Both the position numbers and the translations under genes were made by a program. From a virus: DNA of 21,495 bases. Numbering within the stretch: the stretch's first letter is position 1; the number at the start of each line of letters is the position of its first letter. The notes under the pieces are model-generated. The model was not told the DNA's origin and did no database searches. It worked only from the letters and a program-made list of their open reading frames with translations. The stretch lies in the IMG/VR virus record IMGVR_UViG_3300047550_005328, positions 1-21,495 of that record; one strand, written 5' to 3'. Below are positions 13,603 to 20,016 of the stretch, piece after piece.

Positions 13603-13856
13603 ACGATCTCTCCTCGGACCAAATCGCCGCCATCGAAGCCGCCGCCCAACAGCACCTTCAGGACTGCCGCAACCGGCCAACGCTCCCAACCGACACCCAG
13701 CTCTTCGAGGAAGCCATCGCCTGCGGCCTCGTCACCCACATCCGGCTGGCCGCCGCCTGCCACCCGGACAAGATCAAGCTCGAGGAGGTGTGCTCACCTG
13801 CCAATGCGGCGCTGATTGTGTTTGCACGTAATGTCCTCGCCCGCTGGAGCCAATGA
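13599..13856 (+). CDS. Hypothetical protein with FARNVLARW tail
   Basis: An 85-aa protein (GTG start) with LSSDQIAAIEAAAQQHLQDCR, LFEEAIACGLVTHI and a C-terminal ALIVFARNVLARWSQ. The ending recalls ARAVLARWGRP inside the 12201-12632 product, so this may share a module with the other small proteins. Its stop overlaps the next start (ATGA). Confidence 0.7.
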   Translation: MNDLSSDQIAAIEAAAQQHLQDCRNRPTLPTDTQLFEEAIACGLVTHIRLAAACHPDKIKLEEVCSPANAALIVFARNVLARWSQ

Positions 13857-13942
13857 CCCTCACCACCGCCCTCTGGCTTGCAGCCGGCTACTGGCTGGTC
13901 TGCATCCTTTTCCTGTGCCTCTGCAAGAAACTCCTGCCATGA
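13853..13942 (+). CDS. 29-aa transmembrane microprotein
   Basis: MTLTTALWLAAGYWLVCILF followed by LCLCKKLLP: one hydrophobic helix with a short basic end, probably inserted in the host membrane. ATGA overlaps at both ends place it in the coupled train. No homologue recognised. Confidence 0.55.
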   Translation: MTLTTALWLAAGYWLVCILFLCLCKKLLP

Positions 13943-14097
13943 CCCCCGGCTTTTACCGCATCCGCCTGACCCGTCCCGACGGCACCAGCTGGATCTGGCT
14001 GGCCTGGGCTGTGACGGCCACCAACGCCCACTGGATGGCGACCGAACTGCATCCCGATTGCCAGATCGCAGTGCTTGGCCTAGAGGGCGAATGGTGA
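13939..14097 (+). CDS. 52-aa hypothetical protein
   Basis: MTPGFYRIRLTRPDGTSW begins a strand, followed by IWLAWAVTATNAHWMAT, a helix, and then HPDCQIAVLGLEGEW. The strand-helix-strand layout resembles small single-domain phage proteins with a DG turn. No family recognised. Confidence 0.68.
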   Translation: MTPGFYRIRLTRPDGTSWIWLAWAVTATNAHWMATELHPDCQIAVLGLEGEW

Positions 14098-14288
14098 TTC
14101 ACTCGGAGCAGGGGATCTACAAGGGTCAAAACCACCCCTGCTACGGCGTGCATCCCGTCGACCGCGGGCTGGGGCTAGCGTTCCAACCGTGGTGCTTTGA
14201 CGGCGCCTACGTCACCTGGGGCCCCTCCTTTGAGACACACTCGGAGGCGCTCGCTCATGCTCGCATTCTCGCTGGACACGATGTTTGA
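14091..14288 (+). CDS. 65-aa hypothetical protein
   Basis: Starts MVIHSEQGIYKGQNHPCYGVHP and continues GLGLAFQPWCFDGAYVTWGPSF, ending SEALAHARILAGHDV. Aromatic-rich strands and a closing helix are visible. GAGGG lies just upstream of ATG 14091; GTG 14094 is an alternative. Overlaps the previous stop by seven bases. No family recognised. Confidence 0.65.
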   Translation: MVIHSEQGIYKGQNHPCYGVHPVDRGLGLAFQPWCFDGAYVTWGPSFETHSEALAHARILAGHDV

Positions 14289-14493
14289 CTGCCACCCCGC
14301 CCAAGAGCAAAAGAAGGCTGACTTCCTCGACCATCTGTACGAGCAGTCTTGCCGTGATGACCTGCCCGTGGGCGATCCGCGCCGCAAGACCTACACCGGC
14401 CTGTGGCAGGAATTTGAGCGTCGCAGCGCTGAAGAAGCCCGCGATGCCTGGTGGGACACTCAACAGATTGATCCTGAAGCCTTTGACCGATGA
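14281..14493 (+). CDS. 70-aa charged helical protein
   Basis: MFDCHPAQEQKKADFLDHLY, then KTYTGLWQEFERRSAEEARD and WWDTQQIDPEAFDR. It is helical and charged. The ATG at 14281 overlaps the previous stop by eight bases (ATGTTTGA), a junction type seen twice more in the train. ATG 14257 (MLAFSLD) has GGAGG nine bases upstream and is a real alternative. No family recognised. Confidence 0.68.
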   Translation: MFDCHPAQEQKKADFLDHLYEQSCRDDLPVGDPRRKTYTGLWQEFERRSAEEARDAWWDTQQIDPEAFDR

Positions 14494-15056
14494 ACAACGA
14501 CTACGACCGTGAGGACAACATCCAGCTGATCGGGCTCTACAGCCCAGCGCCGCAGTCAGGCAAGACCTTTGCGGCAACGGTGCTGGCTCATCAGGGCTAT
14601 CACCCGGTGTCCTTTGCCGAGCCGCTCAAGCGGATGGCGATGGCATTCCTGCGGGACTTTGGTTACCGCGAAGACCAGGCCGCTCGGCTGGTGTGGGTCG
14701 ACAAGCACAAGCTGGTGCCCGAGGTTGGCGTCACGGTCCGCGAGATCCTGCAGCGCCTTGGCACCGAGTGGGGGCGCCAGCAGATCGCCGACGATGTCTG
14801 GATCCGATGCTGGCAGGCGCGGGTCAAGGGGCACGATCAGGTGGTCACCGACGACGTGCGCTTCCTGAACGAGGCCGAAGCGGTCAAGGCTGCCGGCGGT
14901 CAGGTGTGGATGATCCGCCGGCCAAGTGCTGCGCACAACGGTGAGCACGTTTCTGAAGGTGCTCTGGATAATTGGGACGGATTTGACGTTGTCCTCGATA
15001 ATGACGGCAGCCTTGAAGAATTCCGTCGCAAGATCGACGTAGCGCTATGGGGATGA
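14490..15056 (+). CDS. Deoxynucleoside monophosphate kinase
   Basis: A 188-aa kinase that would convert dNMPs (for example dTMP) to dNDPs using ATP. Visible features are the P-loop GLYSPAPQSGKTFAA (a GxxxxGKT variant), SFAEPLKRMAMAF, the TVREILQRLGTEWGRQQIADDVWIRCW segment that is the best mark of phage dNMP kinases (T4 gp1-like), VVTDDVRFLNEAEAVKAAGG and a terminal DVVLDNDGSLEEF. It fits with ThyX and dCTP deaminase on the other strand as nucleotide-supply genes. It is coupled upstream by ATGA. Confidence 0.87.
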   Translation: MNNDYDREDNIQLIGLYSPAPQSGKTFAATVLAHQGYHPVSFAEPLKRMAMAFLRDFGYREDQAARLVWVDKHKLVPEVGVTVREILQRLGTEWGRQQIADDVWIRCWQARVKGHDQVVTDDVRFLNEAEAVKAAGGQVWMIRRPSAAHNGEHVSEGALDNWDGFDVVLDNDGSLEEFRRKIDVALWG

Positions 15057-15385
15057 TGCGGTTTCATGCCGGGCGCATGATCCTGAACCAACAGGACAGC
15101 ATCTGGCATCTCCGCATCAGGCTTGGGTCAACACCAGACAAGCAGCTCCGAACCAGCCTTGAGACCGCCGATGTAGAGGAAGCGATCTTCAAGGCGGAGC
15201 GGGTCTATGCCGACATGAAACGGCAGCTCTGCAACAAGGCCGATCAGAAGCCGCTGTGCTGGCAGTGCATTCACTGGGAGGCGGTTCGCGCACAGTGTGG
15301 TTTCGGCTGGCCAGAGGCGAGCCAGACTGGTGGAAGGTTCGCCGCCCAGTGCTCGGTCTTCAAAGCATGCCCAACCCGACAGTGA
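15047..15385 (+). CDS. Four-Cys-module protein with integrase-arm-like N-terminus
   Basis: A 112-aa protein. The first part (IWHLRIRLGS, KQLRTSLETADVEEAIFKAERVYADM) resembles the N-terminal arm-binding domain of tyrosine integrases: strand, strand, SLxTxDxEEA, helix. The C-terminal part is C71-X2-C74-X9-C84-X17-C102, with P at 89, G at 95-96 and FA at 98-99, which matches the C-terminal module of the 9774-10271 product. No catalytic domain follows. It overlaps the kinase gene by 10 bases; ATG 15053 is an alternative start. Confidence 0.68.
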   Translation: MGMMRFHAGRMILNQQDSIWHLRIRLGSTPDKQLRTSLETADVEEAIFKAERVYADMKRQLCNKADQKPLCWQCIHWEAVRAQCGFGWPEASQTGGRFAAQCSVFKACPTRQ

Positions 15386-15540
15386 TCGGCCGCCTCGAGC
15401 GGGACGGCGGCTACATCGAGACGCTGGAGCCGGAAGGCGGCGGCGAGCTCTATTACATGTCATGCGCTAACGGCTACTGCCGCTACTCAAGCGATCTGTG
15501 GCAGGCGGAGCTGTATCTTGATCATCTGCTGGCGCGATGA
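15367..15540 (+). CDS. 57-aa hypothetical protein
   Basis: MPNPTVIGRLERDGGYIETLEP, then GGGELYYMSCANGYC and a helix DLWQAELYLDHLLAR. This looks like a two-strand plus helix domain with two cysteines. It overlaps the end of the preceding gene by 19 bases. No family recognised. Confidence 0.65.
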   Translation: MPNPTVIGRLERDGGYIETLEPEGGGELYYMSCANGYCRYSSDLWQAELYLDHLLAR

Positions 15541-15617
15541 GCATTCCTCCGGTCGTTGTCTTCGGCCTGACCTGGCTGCTGGGAATGCTCGTGGTGACGA
15601 TCTGTCTGACGCTGTAA
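15537..15617 (+). CDS. 26-aa transmembrane microprotein, end of the train
   Basis: MSIPPVVVFGLTWLLGMLVV then TICLTL, a single hydrophobic helix. ATG overlaps the previous stop (ATGA). It is the last plus-strand gene before the convergent minus-strand HNH gene at 15708. I see no T-tailed terminator hairpin in 15618-15707, only a GGCCGG/CCGGCC pair with a long gap. Confidence 0.5.
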   Translation: MSIPPVVVFGLTWLLGMLVVTICLTL

Positions 15618-15707
15618 AGGGTTGGCCGGTGGCGCCGACTCACGCATCCGCACGCCTCACCGCTGCCGGCCGCAACGGACATCCCTCCGCATGAAGCAAA
15701 GGAGTCA

Positions 15708-16052
15708 TCACTCTATGGACTGGTTGATCCATTCGTGGATGACCTGGGCCCTGATCTCGGAATAGAACGGTTGAGACTCAAACCACGGCAGCCAGTCGTG
15801 GTGCTGCTTGTGGGCATTGCACGCCAGGCATGCCGGCACCAGATTGCGTCGGTCGGTGGTGCCGCCCTTCGCCTTGGGTACGACGTGATCAAGGGTCGCC
15901 GAACGGCCTAGGTACTCATTGCAGTACGCGCACTTGTAGTCCCACCTGAGCAGGATCTGGTCACGGAACCGGAGCTTCGCCTCCTTCCTCGGGATCAACT
16001 CCGTCTCCGAAATCTGGTGATCCACCTGGCTCCTGGGGTAGGGGAAAGGCAT
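15708..16052 (-). CDS. HNH endonuclease
   Basis: A 114-aa HNH nuclease. Visible motifs: RWDYKCAYC with C41 and C44, LDHVVPKAKGG with D55 and H56, N70 in RRNLVPACLACNAHK, C75 and C78, then H81. All HNH residues and the zinc cysteines are present, so it should be active. It may be a homing nuclease or a packaging-associated cutter. No terminase gene is in view, so homing is as likely. The frame overlaps the next gene upstream by 92 bases. The first 20 residues may therefore not be used, and a GTG at about 16025 would shorten the protein. Confidence 0.85.
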   Translation of the reverse strand: MPFPYPRSQVDHQISETELIPRKEAKLRFRDQILLRWDYKCAYCNEYLGRSATLDHVVPKAKGGTTDRRNLVPACLACNAHKQHHDWLPWFESQPFYSEIRAQVIHEWINQSIE

Positions 16053-16194
16053 CCAGCTCGATGTCGATGATGTGCTCGTCGTCGGGGACGAACTCAGCGA
16101 TGCGCGAGTAGGTGTTGGCGAGGAAGGTTTCGATGTCCTCCTCGTCGGCGTGCACCACCACCTTGGCCATCACTTCGAGGAGGTAGGTCGCCAT
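15961..16194 (-). CDS. Acidic 77-aa protein
   Basis: MATYLLEVMAKVVVHADEED then IETFLANTYSRIAEF and a strongly acidic C-terminal end (DIELDAFPLPQEPGG, then GVDPEEGGEAPVP). The first part looks like a compact strand-helix domain and the tail is disordered. ATG at 16194 is chosen; ATG 16173 is an alternative. The frame is open further upstream, to 16329, but reads there as low-complexity Arg/Ser residues. No family recognised. Confidence 0.62.
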   Translation of the reverse strand: MATYLLEVMAKVVVHADEEDIETFLANTYSRIAEFVPDDEHIIDIELDAFPLPQEPGGSPDFGDGVDPEEGGEAPVP

Positions 16195-16319
16195 GGGCGC
16201 CCCGGACAAGGTCCTTGGAAACGGTAGCCAGCAGTACCGCTGCCCAAGGTTTTCTTTGGGATCACTGCGGGATTGGGGTGCGCGAATAGTGCGCGAACGG
16301 CCGCTGGCACAGCACTGGC

Positions 16320-16345
16320 GGCTTAACATAATATTTTTTATGTTG
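16320..16345. promoter_or_regulatory. AT-rich palindrome in the integrase-remnant island
   Basis: AACATAA (16325-16331) and TTATGTT (16338-16344) form an inverted repeat with a six-base AT spacer, in an otherwise GC-rich genome. It could be an operator, a leftward promoter region (TATTAT as -10 on the minus strand) or part of a recombination site. Nothing in the sequence decides. Confidence 0.3.
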
Positions 16346-16405
16346 CTGAGCTTGCTGGAAGAATTGATAAACTTGTCTGGAATTAAGCTCCAAATTTTTG
16401 GTTAA

Positions 16406-16711
16406 GACTTCTCCATTCTTGCTTCAGACGAAGAGTTGAAGCGGCTCATAGCCGCACTGGACACGTTCCCCACCACGCCACTGCAGTGGCGCTTCGCTCA
16501 GCTGGTGAAGCTGTTGCCGTTGGCTGGGTGCCGCCTGAATGAGATCTGCTCTGGCAGATGGGAATGGCTCAACGAGAAGGCAGTTGTTCTGGTGATTCCG
16601 AGAGAGTGTCACAAGACCGGCAAGAAGACCGGCAAGGATCGGGTCGTGCATCTTCCTCCTGCAGCGATTTGCATCCTGAGAGAGTTGAGACTCAAAACGA
16701 ACTCAGAATGA
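16406..16711 (+). pseudogene. Tyrosine integrase catalytic-domain fragment
   Basis: The frame from just after a TAA at 16403-16405 reads ILASDEELKRLIAALDTF, PTTPLQWRFAQLVKLLPLAGC then RLNEICSGRWEWL, VVLVIPRECHKTGKKTGKDR and VVHLPPAAICILRELRL. That is the start of a tyrosine recombinase catalytic domain with the first catalytic Arg (RLNEI) and the beta-hairpin Lys (KTGK). It then stops at 16709-16711, before the HxLR, H/W and Tyr motifs. There is no ATG; TTG at 16436 is the only start. I read this as the remains of an integrase, cut at both ends. It is flanked by an AT-rich stretch at 16320-16405. Confidence 0.75.
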
Positions 16712-16752
16712 ATTATCGCAGGTCGGGCAGATGAGCGCTTGATCAGCGCCGA

Positions 16753-17064
16753 TCAGCTCGGGTTGTAGTCCTCGTCATACCAGGGCGAGGGCTTGTAGGC
16801 CGGCTCGAGCTCATCGGTGAGCAGCGGCTGCACCTGCCGATCGATGATCATCTGGTGCAGCGTCACGTAGGCCATCATCTCCTTCAGGTGGGTCGCCAGG
16901 GCGTTGTACTCGCTCTCGCCGACCACGCCAACTTCGTTCTCCTGGTCGGCGTAGGCGAGAAACATCATGGCCGCCTCCCGCGGGCGGCCGTCCTCGAACA
17001 GCTTGTAGGCCATCTCGAGGCCCTCCCGAGGGCTGACCTCGCCAGAGCGGGAAGCGAACCTCAT
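16753..17064 (-). CDS. Hypothetical protein downstream of thyX
   Basis: A 103-aa protein from ATG 17064, which overlaps the thyX stop (ATGA). It is helical, with REGLEMAYKLFEDGRPREA, MMFLAYADQ, YNALATHLKEMMAYVTLHQM and an acidic, aromatic tail (PSPWYDEDYNPS). The layout of repeated helices suggests a small helical bundle. No family recognised. The frame is open upstream to 17157, inside thyX, where it is shadow. Confidence 0.7.
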   Translation of the reverse strand: MRFASRSGEVSPREGLEMAYKLFEDGRPREAAMMFLAYADQENEVGVVGESEYNALATHLKEMMAYVTLHQMIIDRQVQPLLTDELEPAYKPSPWYDEDYNPS

Positions 17065-17792
17065 GGCGCCAGCCGTGCCTTGTGCAGGCGGGTTTTCTCG
17101 TACCAGGCGGCAATGTCCGGCGCCCAGATCGCGAACGGCTTCATCATCAGATCGCACAACGCCTGAATCTCAGGCTGAGCGTCGGCCTTGGCCCGCAGAT
17201 CGAGGAAGTGCATCAGCGCCCGCATGCTGAACGACACCACGAAATTCTGGCGGAAGTCGAACGGCAGGATGCCGCGAGCGTGCTCTTCGGCGTAGCCGGC
17301 CTTGAGCATCTCTCTGTACTTCCAGGCAGCAGCGTTGCACCAGTCCAGGTCAATCCCTCGCTGGTAGTCGCTGTAGGTGTACCGCTTGCCCTGTCGGTCG
17401 CGGTATTCGCCAACCGGGCGCAGGTAGAACACGTCCTCGATGTCCAGCTCGCCGGCGGCGGCCCGCACAATCCGCTCGCCGGTGTAGCGCATCGACTGGA
17501 CGTCAAAGCTGATACCCACGCGATGCGTGCGTGCCTGCTGCATCACCGAATGCGGGAAGCCGGCAGTCGCCAGCGTGATGCTCGGGTGCTCGAGCGGGCC
17601 ATAGTGGCCGCGCTCACCGGCCAGCAGGTGCTTGACCACCAGCTCGCCGGCTTTGCGCTCCTCGGGAGCCTCGCAGTCGAGCACCGATCCCTCGAAGTAG
17701 TCGGTGTGCATGGCCCGCCAGATGGTGGTCTGCGCTTCAGGCGTCCAGGTGAGGGCACCGACGCGGAAGCGAGGATCGATCAGGCTTCCCAT
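17061..17792 (-). CDS. thyX: Flavin-dependent thymidylate synthase ThyX
   Basis: A 243-aa ThyX that makes dTMP from dUMP with methylene-tetrahydrofolate, FAD and NADPH. Visible features are HYGPLEHPSITL (67-74) and R88-T-H-R91-V-G-I-S-F-D-V-Q-S100-M-R102-Y103. This corresponds to the RHRX7S signature, but with eight residues between Arg and Ser and without the usual Asn-Glu. LPFDFRQNFVVSFSMRALMHFLDLRA gives the C-terminal dUMP and FAD contacts. The overlap with the dCTP deaminase gene is 13 bases. dCTP deaminase supplies dUTP, and so dUMP, to ThyX, and the dNMP kinase at 14490 could use the dTMP. Confidence 0.93.
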   Translation of the reverse strand: MGSLIDPRFRVGALTWTPEAQTTIWRAMHTDYFEGSVLDCEAPEERKAGELVVKHLLAGERGHYGPLEHPSITLATAGFPHSVMQQARTHRVGISFDVQSMRYTGERIVRAAAGELDIEDVFYLRPVGEYRDRQGKRYTYSDYQRGIDLDWCNAAAWKYREMLKAGYAEEHARGILPFDFRQNFVVSFSMRALMHFLDLRAKADAQPEIQALCDLMMKPFAIWAPDIAAWYEKTRLHKARLAP

Positions 17793-18298
17793 GACGGCAT
17801 GACGTGGGTGTGCTTGTTGTAATGACCGACCTGGGCGTAGGAGATGTCCGGGATGCCAGCCATCAGGAAGAACACCATCTGCCCAATCTTGAGCCCTGGG
17901 TAGAGCGGCCGTGAGCGCAACTGGCGAGCGTTGGTGAGCTCAAGGGTCAGCTTTGAGCCGTTCCACTGCGGATCAGCAAAGCCGGCGTGGCTGTGCTCAA
18001 GGCCCTCGCGTGCCCGGCTGGACTTCAGGAAGAACAGCCCCGCCACGTCGTCGGGCATGTTGAAGGTCTCCCATGTCTCGCCCAGCACCCACTGACCCGG
18101 CCGCAACCAGTAGGGGTCGTCCTTGGTGCAGTCGCTGATATCGACGCGCACTAGGTCGTCGCCAACAGCGCTTTCGATCATGATCTCGTTGCCGAGAAGC
18201 AGGTCGTAACTCGCTGGGTTGAGCTGATCAAGGTCGAAGGGAACGATCATCCGTTCTTCTTCGCAAAAGCGGCGAATCTCGCGGTCGTGAAGGATCAC
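17780..18298 (-). CDS. dcd: dCTP deaminase
   Basis: A 172-aa protein of the dCTP deaminase/dUTPase-fold family, converting dCTP to dUTP. Visible features are LNPASYDLLLGNEI, RPGQWVLGETWETFNMP, the FLKSSRAREGL catalytic segment (Ser93, Ser94, Arg95, Arg97), HAGFADPQWNG and KLTLELTNARQLRS. Glu120 in TLEL corresponds to the catalytic Glu138 of E. coli Dcd. Slightly shorter than E. coli Dcd (193 aa). It starts with GTG, overlapping the upstream stop (GTGA), and its 3' end overlaps thyX by 13 bases. Confidence 0.9.
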   Translation of the reverse strand: MILHDREIRRFCEEERMIVPFDLDQLNPASYDLLLGNEIMIESAVGDDLVRVDISDCTKDDPYWLRPGQWVLGETWETFNMPDDVAGLFFLKSSRAREGLEHSHAGFADPQWNGSKLTLELTNARQLRSRPLYPGLKIGQMVFFLMAGIPDISYAQVGHYNKHTHVMPSWEA

Positions 18299-18489
18299 GG
18301 CACTTCTGTGATTTCGGCCTCAGGGTACTCTTCGGCCGCGACGGTGGAGATTACGTTTTGCGACTGCCGCTGCTCCAGCCACAGCCGTGCAAACCCCTCG
18401 TGAAACGTCCGCCGGGTCTCGCCTGCCCAGGCCGCCATCCAGACAGTGCCGCGGCCGGGCACGAACAGCTTCCACAGGCCTGGTGCCAC
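18295..18489 (-). CDS. Small protein between lysozyme and dCTP deaminase, start uncertain
   Basis: The segment GLWKLFVPGRGTVW, then ETRRTFHEGFARLWLEQR and ISTVAAEEYPEAEITEVP, is clearly protein-like: strand, strand, helix, acidic tail. The only ordinary start is GTG 18489 (64 aa). The reading frame stays open into the lysozyme gene, and the protein-like character (DADGHRWIDPINRK) seems to begin at about 18525, where no ATG, GTG or TTG is in frame. So the start may be non-canonical, or the gene may be read by a frame change from the lysozyme gene. No family recognised. Confidence 0.6.
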   Translation of the reverse strand: MAPGLWKLFVPGRGTVWMAAWAGETRRTFHEGFARLWLEQRQSQNVISTVAAEEYPEAEITEVP

Positions 18490-18506
18490 CTTGCGGTTGA
18501 TGGGGT

Positions 18507-18929
18507 CTATCCATCGGTGCCCGTCTGCATCATCCTCGAGAGCCGCTGCGCCCTCATCCCCACCTGCTTGGCCCAGAGGCTGTCCAGCATCATCTCGCCG
18601 GCTTTCTGGTAGTTGCCAGCCTCGATCGTCGCCAGGGTGTTGCGGAACTTCAGCAGGCCATCGATTCCGAGATTGAAGGCCATGTCGAGCAACACACGCT
18701 GCCGCACATCGCTCAGCCCAGTCACCCACGGAAGTCTCGCGTTCAGCTCTGTCCATACCCTGTCGATGTCGTTGCTCAGCAGATAGGCCGACTCCTGGGC
18801 CGTGATCCCGCGATCATCCAGATTGCGCCCGACACCGATGGTCAGCTTGCCGGCGGTGCAGCGGTAGGGCTTCAGCCGCTCGCCTTCATGACGGCGGAGC
18901 TGCTGGATCAGCTTCTGACGATCGAACAT
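18507..18929 (-). CDS. GH24 lysozyme (T4-type endolysin)
   Basis: A 140-aa muramidase that cuts the host peptidoglycan at lysis. The N-terminus has HEGERLKPYRCTAGKLTIGVGRNL, with E15, C24 and T30. E15 and T30 keep the spacing of T4 lysozyme E11 and T26, and C24 sits at the position of D20. FNLG and DMAFNLGIDGLLKFRNT and the later WAKQVGMRAQRLSRMM are also typical. No signal peptide, so export relies on the holin-like proteins beside it. ATG 18929; the frame is open upstream to 19118 but shadows another gene. It lies in a lysis group with a C39-like peptidase. Confidence 0.9.
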   Translation of the reverse strand: MFDRQKLIQQLRRHEGERLKPYRCTAGKLTIGVGRNLDDRGITAQESAYLLSNDIDRVWTELNARLPWVTGLSDVRQRVLLDMAFNLGIDGLLKFRNTLATIEAGNYQKAGEMMLDSLWAKQVGMRAQRLSRMMQTGTDG

Positions 18930-19158
18930 GGCGTGATCTCCGCGGCGGGATGGCTGGTGCGCTGGGCGAATCGATGAAGTAGGCGAGCAGGGTGGACAGC
19001 AGGCCGCTGCTGACGGTGAAGCCCTTGTCCCATTCGGCTGAGCACTGACCGGAGCGCATGCGCTCGCAGACGGCGATCTGGGCGCCGGCGAGGCCCAACT
19101 GGTAGGCAAAGCCGACACCGATGCCGGTGACGATCGCCTGCTGCACTGCCCGGTTCAT
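18886..19158 (-). CDS. Holin-like small membrane protein
   Basis: A 90-aa protein with two hydrophobic stretches (AIVTGIGVGFAYQLGLAGAQ and SSGLLSTLLAYFI) and a charged loop between them (CERMRSGQCSAEWDKG), followed by a Pro/Arg-rich C-terminus. This is the layout of a class II holin. It overlaps the lysozyme start by 44 bases and the peptidase stop by ATGA, consistent with a lysis cassette. Homology not recognised, so the holin role is inferred from position and topology. Confidence 0.65.
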   Translation of the reverse strand: MNRAVQQAIVTGIGVGFAYQLGLAGAQIAVCERMRSGQCSAEWDKGFTVSSGLLSTLLAYFIDSPSAPAIPPRRSRHVRSSEADPAAPPS

Positions 19159-19856
19159 GGCCGCTCCGCAATGATGCACCACCCGGTGTTGGCGCCATCG
19201 GGCATCCAGCGCGGGCCGAAATTCTTCCGGCTGTAGCTCAGGCCGGCACCCTTGCTGCTCAGGTAGGTGCCGCTGACTAGGTCAAGATCTCCGTAGGGAT
19301 CGTTCACCAAGACCGCATCGCGGTTGAAGCCGATCACGGTGATCCAGTGCCCCCCACCTACGGGATGGCCGACCGGCCCTTTGTGAAGGATGCCGCATGG
19401 CACCGGAATGCCGGCCTTGATCTGTTTCTCGATCAGTCCAAAGTTGCCGTTCGTGACGAAGCGAGCCGTGATGCCGAAGCTGGCCAGCGCCTTGATCTGT
19501 GCCTGACTGTCGGTGGTGTCGCCGTAGCGGAAGACGCGGCCGAGGTAGGTGTCATCACCGTTCGGGCCGGCCAGCGTGCCGGGCTTCAGCGCCTCGAGGA
19601 GCATTGCACAGCTGCTCGAGAAGCACATCCGGTGGGCGTGCGCCGTGCCGGAGTCGCGCTGGCTGTAGTAGGGCACCCGGAGCGGGTTGGTCGGCGGCGA
19701 TGGTTTGGGGTCCACCGCCGCCTTCCAGATACTGCCGAGTTCACCGGTGGGCTCGAGCGAACCAGGCGGCAACTTTTCTTCGACCGCGTTCCAGAACGCG
19801 ATGTGGTGCGAGAGCGACAGATCGCTGTGCTTTACGTGGTCGAGGAGTTTGGCCAT
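19155..19856 (-). CDS. C39-like cysteine peptidase
   Basis: A 233-aa papain-fold C39-type peptidase. Visible features are VPYYSQRDSGTA (the glutamine near the oxyanion hole), RMCFSSSCAMLLEAL with the catalytic Cys in MCFSSS, GGGHWITVIGF with the catalytic His, and VNDPYGD with the Asp. The first about 55 residues (HSDLSLSHHIAFWNAVEEKLPPG) are a separate region. It may be a cell-wall peptidase acting with the lysozyme. ATG follows AAAGG closely and sits four bases after the stop of the upstream gene. Confidence 0.83.
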   Translation of the reverse strand: MAKLLDHVKHSDLSLSHHIAFWNAVEEKLPPGSLEPTGELGSIWKAAVDPKPSPPTNPLRVPYYSQRDSGTAHAHRMCFSSSCAMLLEALKPGTLAGPNGDDTYLGRVFRYGDTTDSQAQIKALASFGITARFVTNGNFGLIEKQIKAGIPVPCGILHKGPVGHPVGGGHWITVIGFNRDAVLVNDPYGDLDLVSGTYLSSKGAGLSYSRKNFGPRWMPDGANTGWCIIAERP

Positions 19857-19860
19857 CCTT

Positions 19861-20016
19861 TCAGGGGCGACGCTTCGGGAAGGCGAGGCGCAGCATCTGC
19901 ATGACGAGCTGCAGCCAGCTGTTGGACTTCAGGGGACTGATCGCGATGATCTCGGAGCCTGCAGCGACGATGATCGCGATGATCGCAACGGTAGTCGGGT
20001 CCATCTCTGGGGTCAT
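19861..20016 (-). CDS. 51-aa membrane protein
   Basis: MTPEMDPTTVAIIAIIVAAG then SEIIAISPLKSNSWLQLVMQ and a basic end (FPKRRP). One hydrophobic helix and an amphipathic C-terminal half. The ATG follows AGGAG by seven bases. Such proteins (DPTT..IIxxxGSEIIAxSPLKSNSW) are common next to lysis or tail genes in cyanophages, to my recollection. It may be a holin partner. Confidence 0.7.
   Translation of the reverse strand: MTPEMDPTTVAIIAIIVAAGSEIIAISPLKSNSWLQLVMQMLRLAFPKRRP

Noticed and set aside
15618-15707. Bidirectional terminator between convergent genes
   Set aside because: GGCCGG (15624-15629) and CCGGCC (15666-15671) are 36 bases apart and there is no T-run, so it does not look like an intrinsic terminator.
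16193-16405. 70-codon plus-strand frame before the integrase fragment
   Set aside because: It is in the same frame as the integrase fragment but shows no integrase core-binding features; its first part is antisense to the acidic 77-aa protein region and the end is only AT-rich sequence.
17082-17822. 246-codon plus-strand frame opposite thyX
   Set aside because: It mirrors thyX, whose motifs are unambiguous; no protein family features in the shadow.
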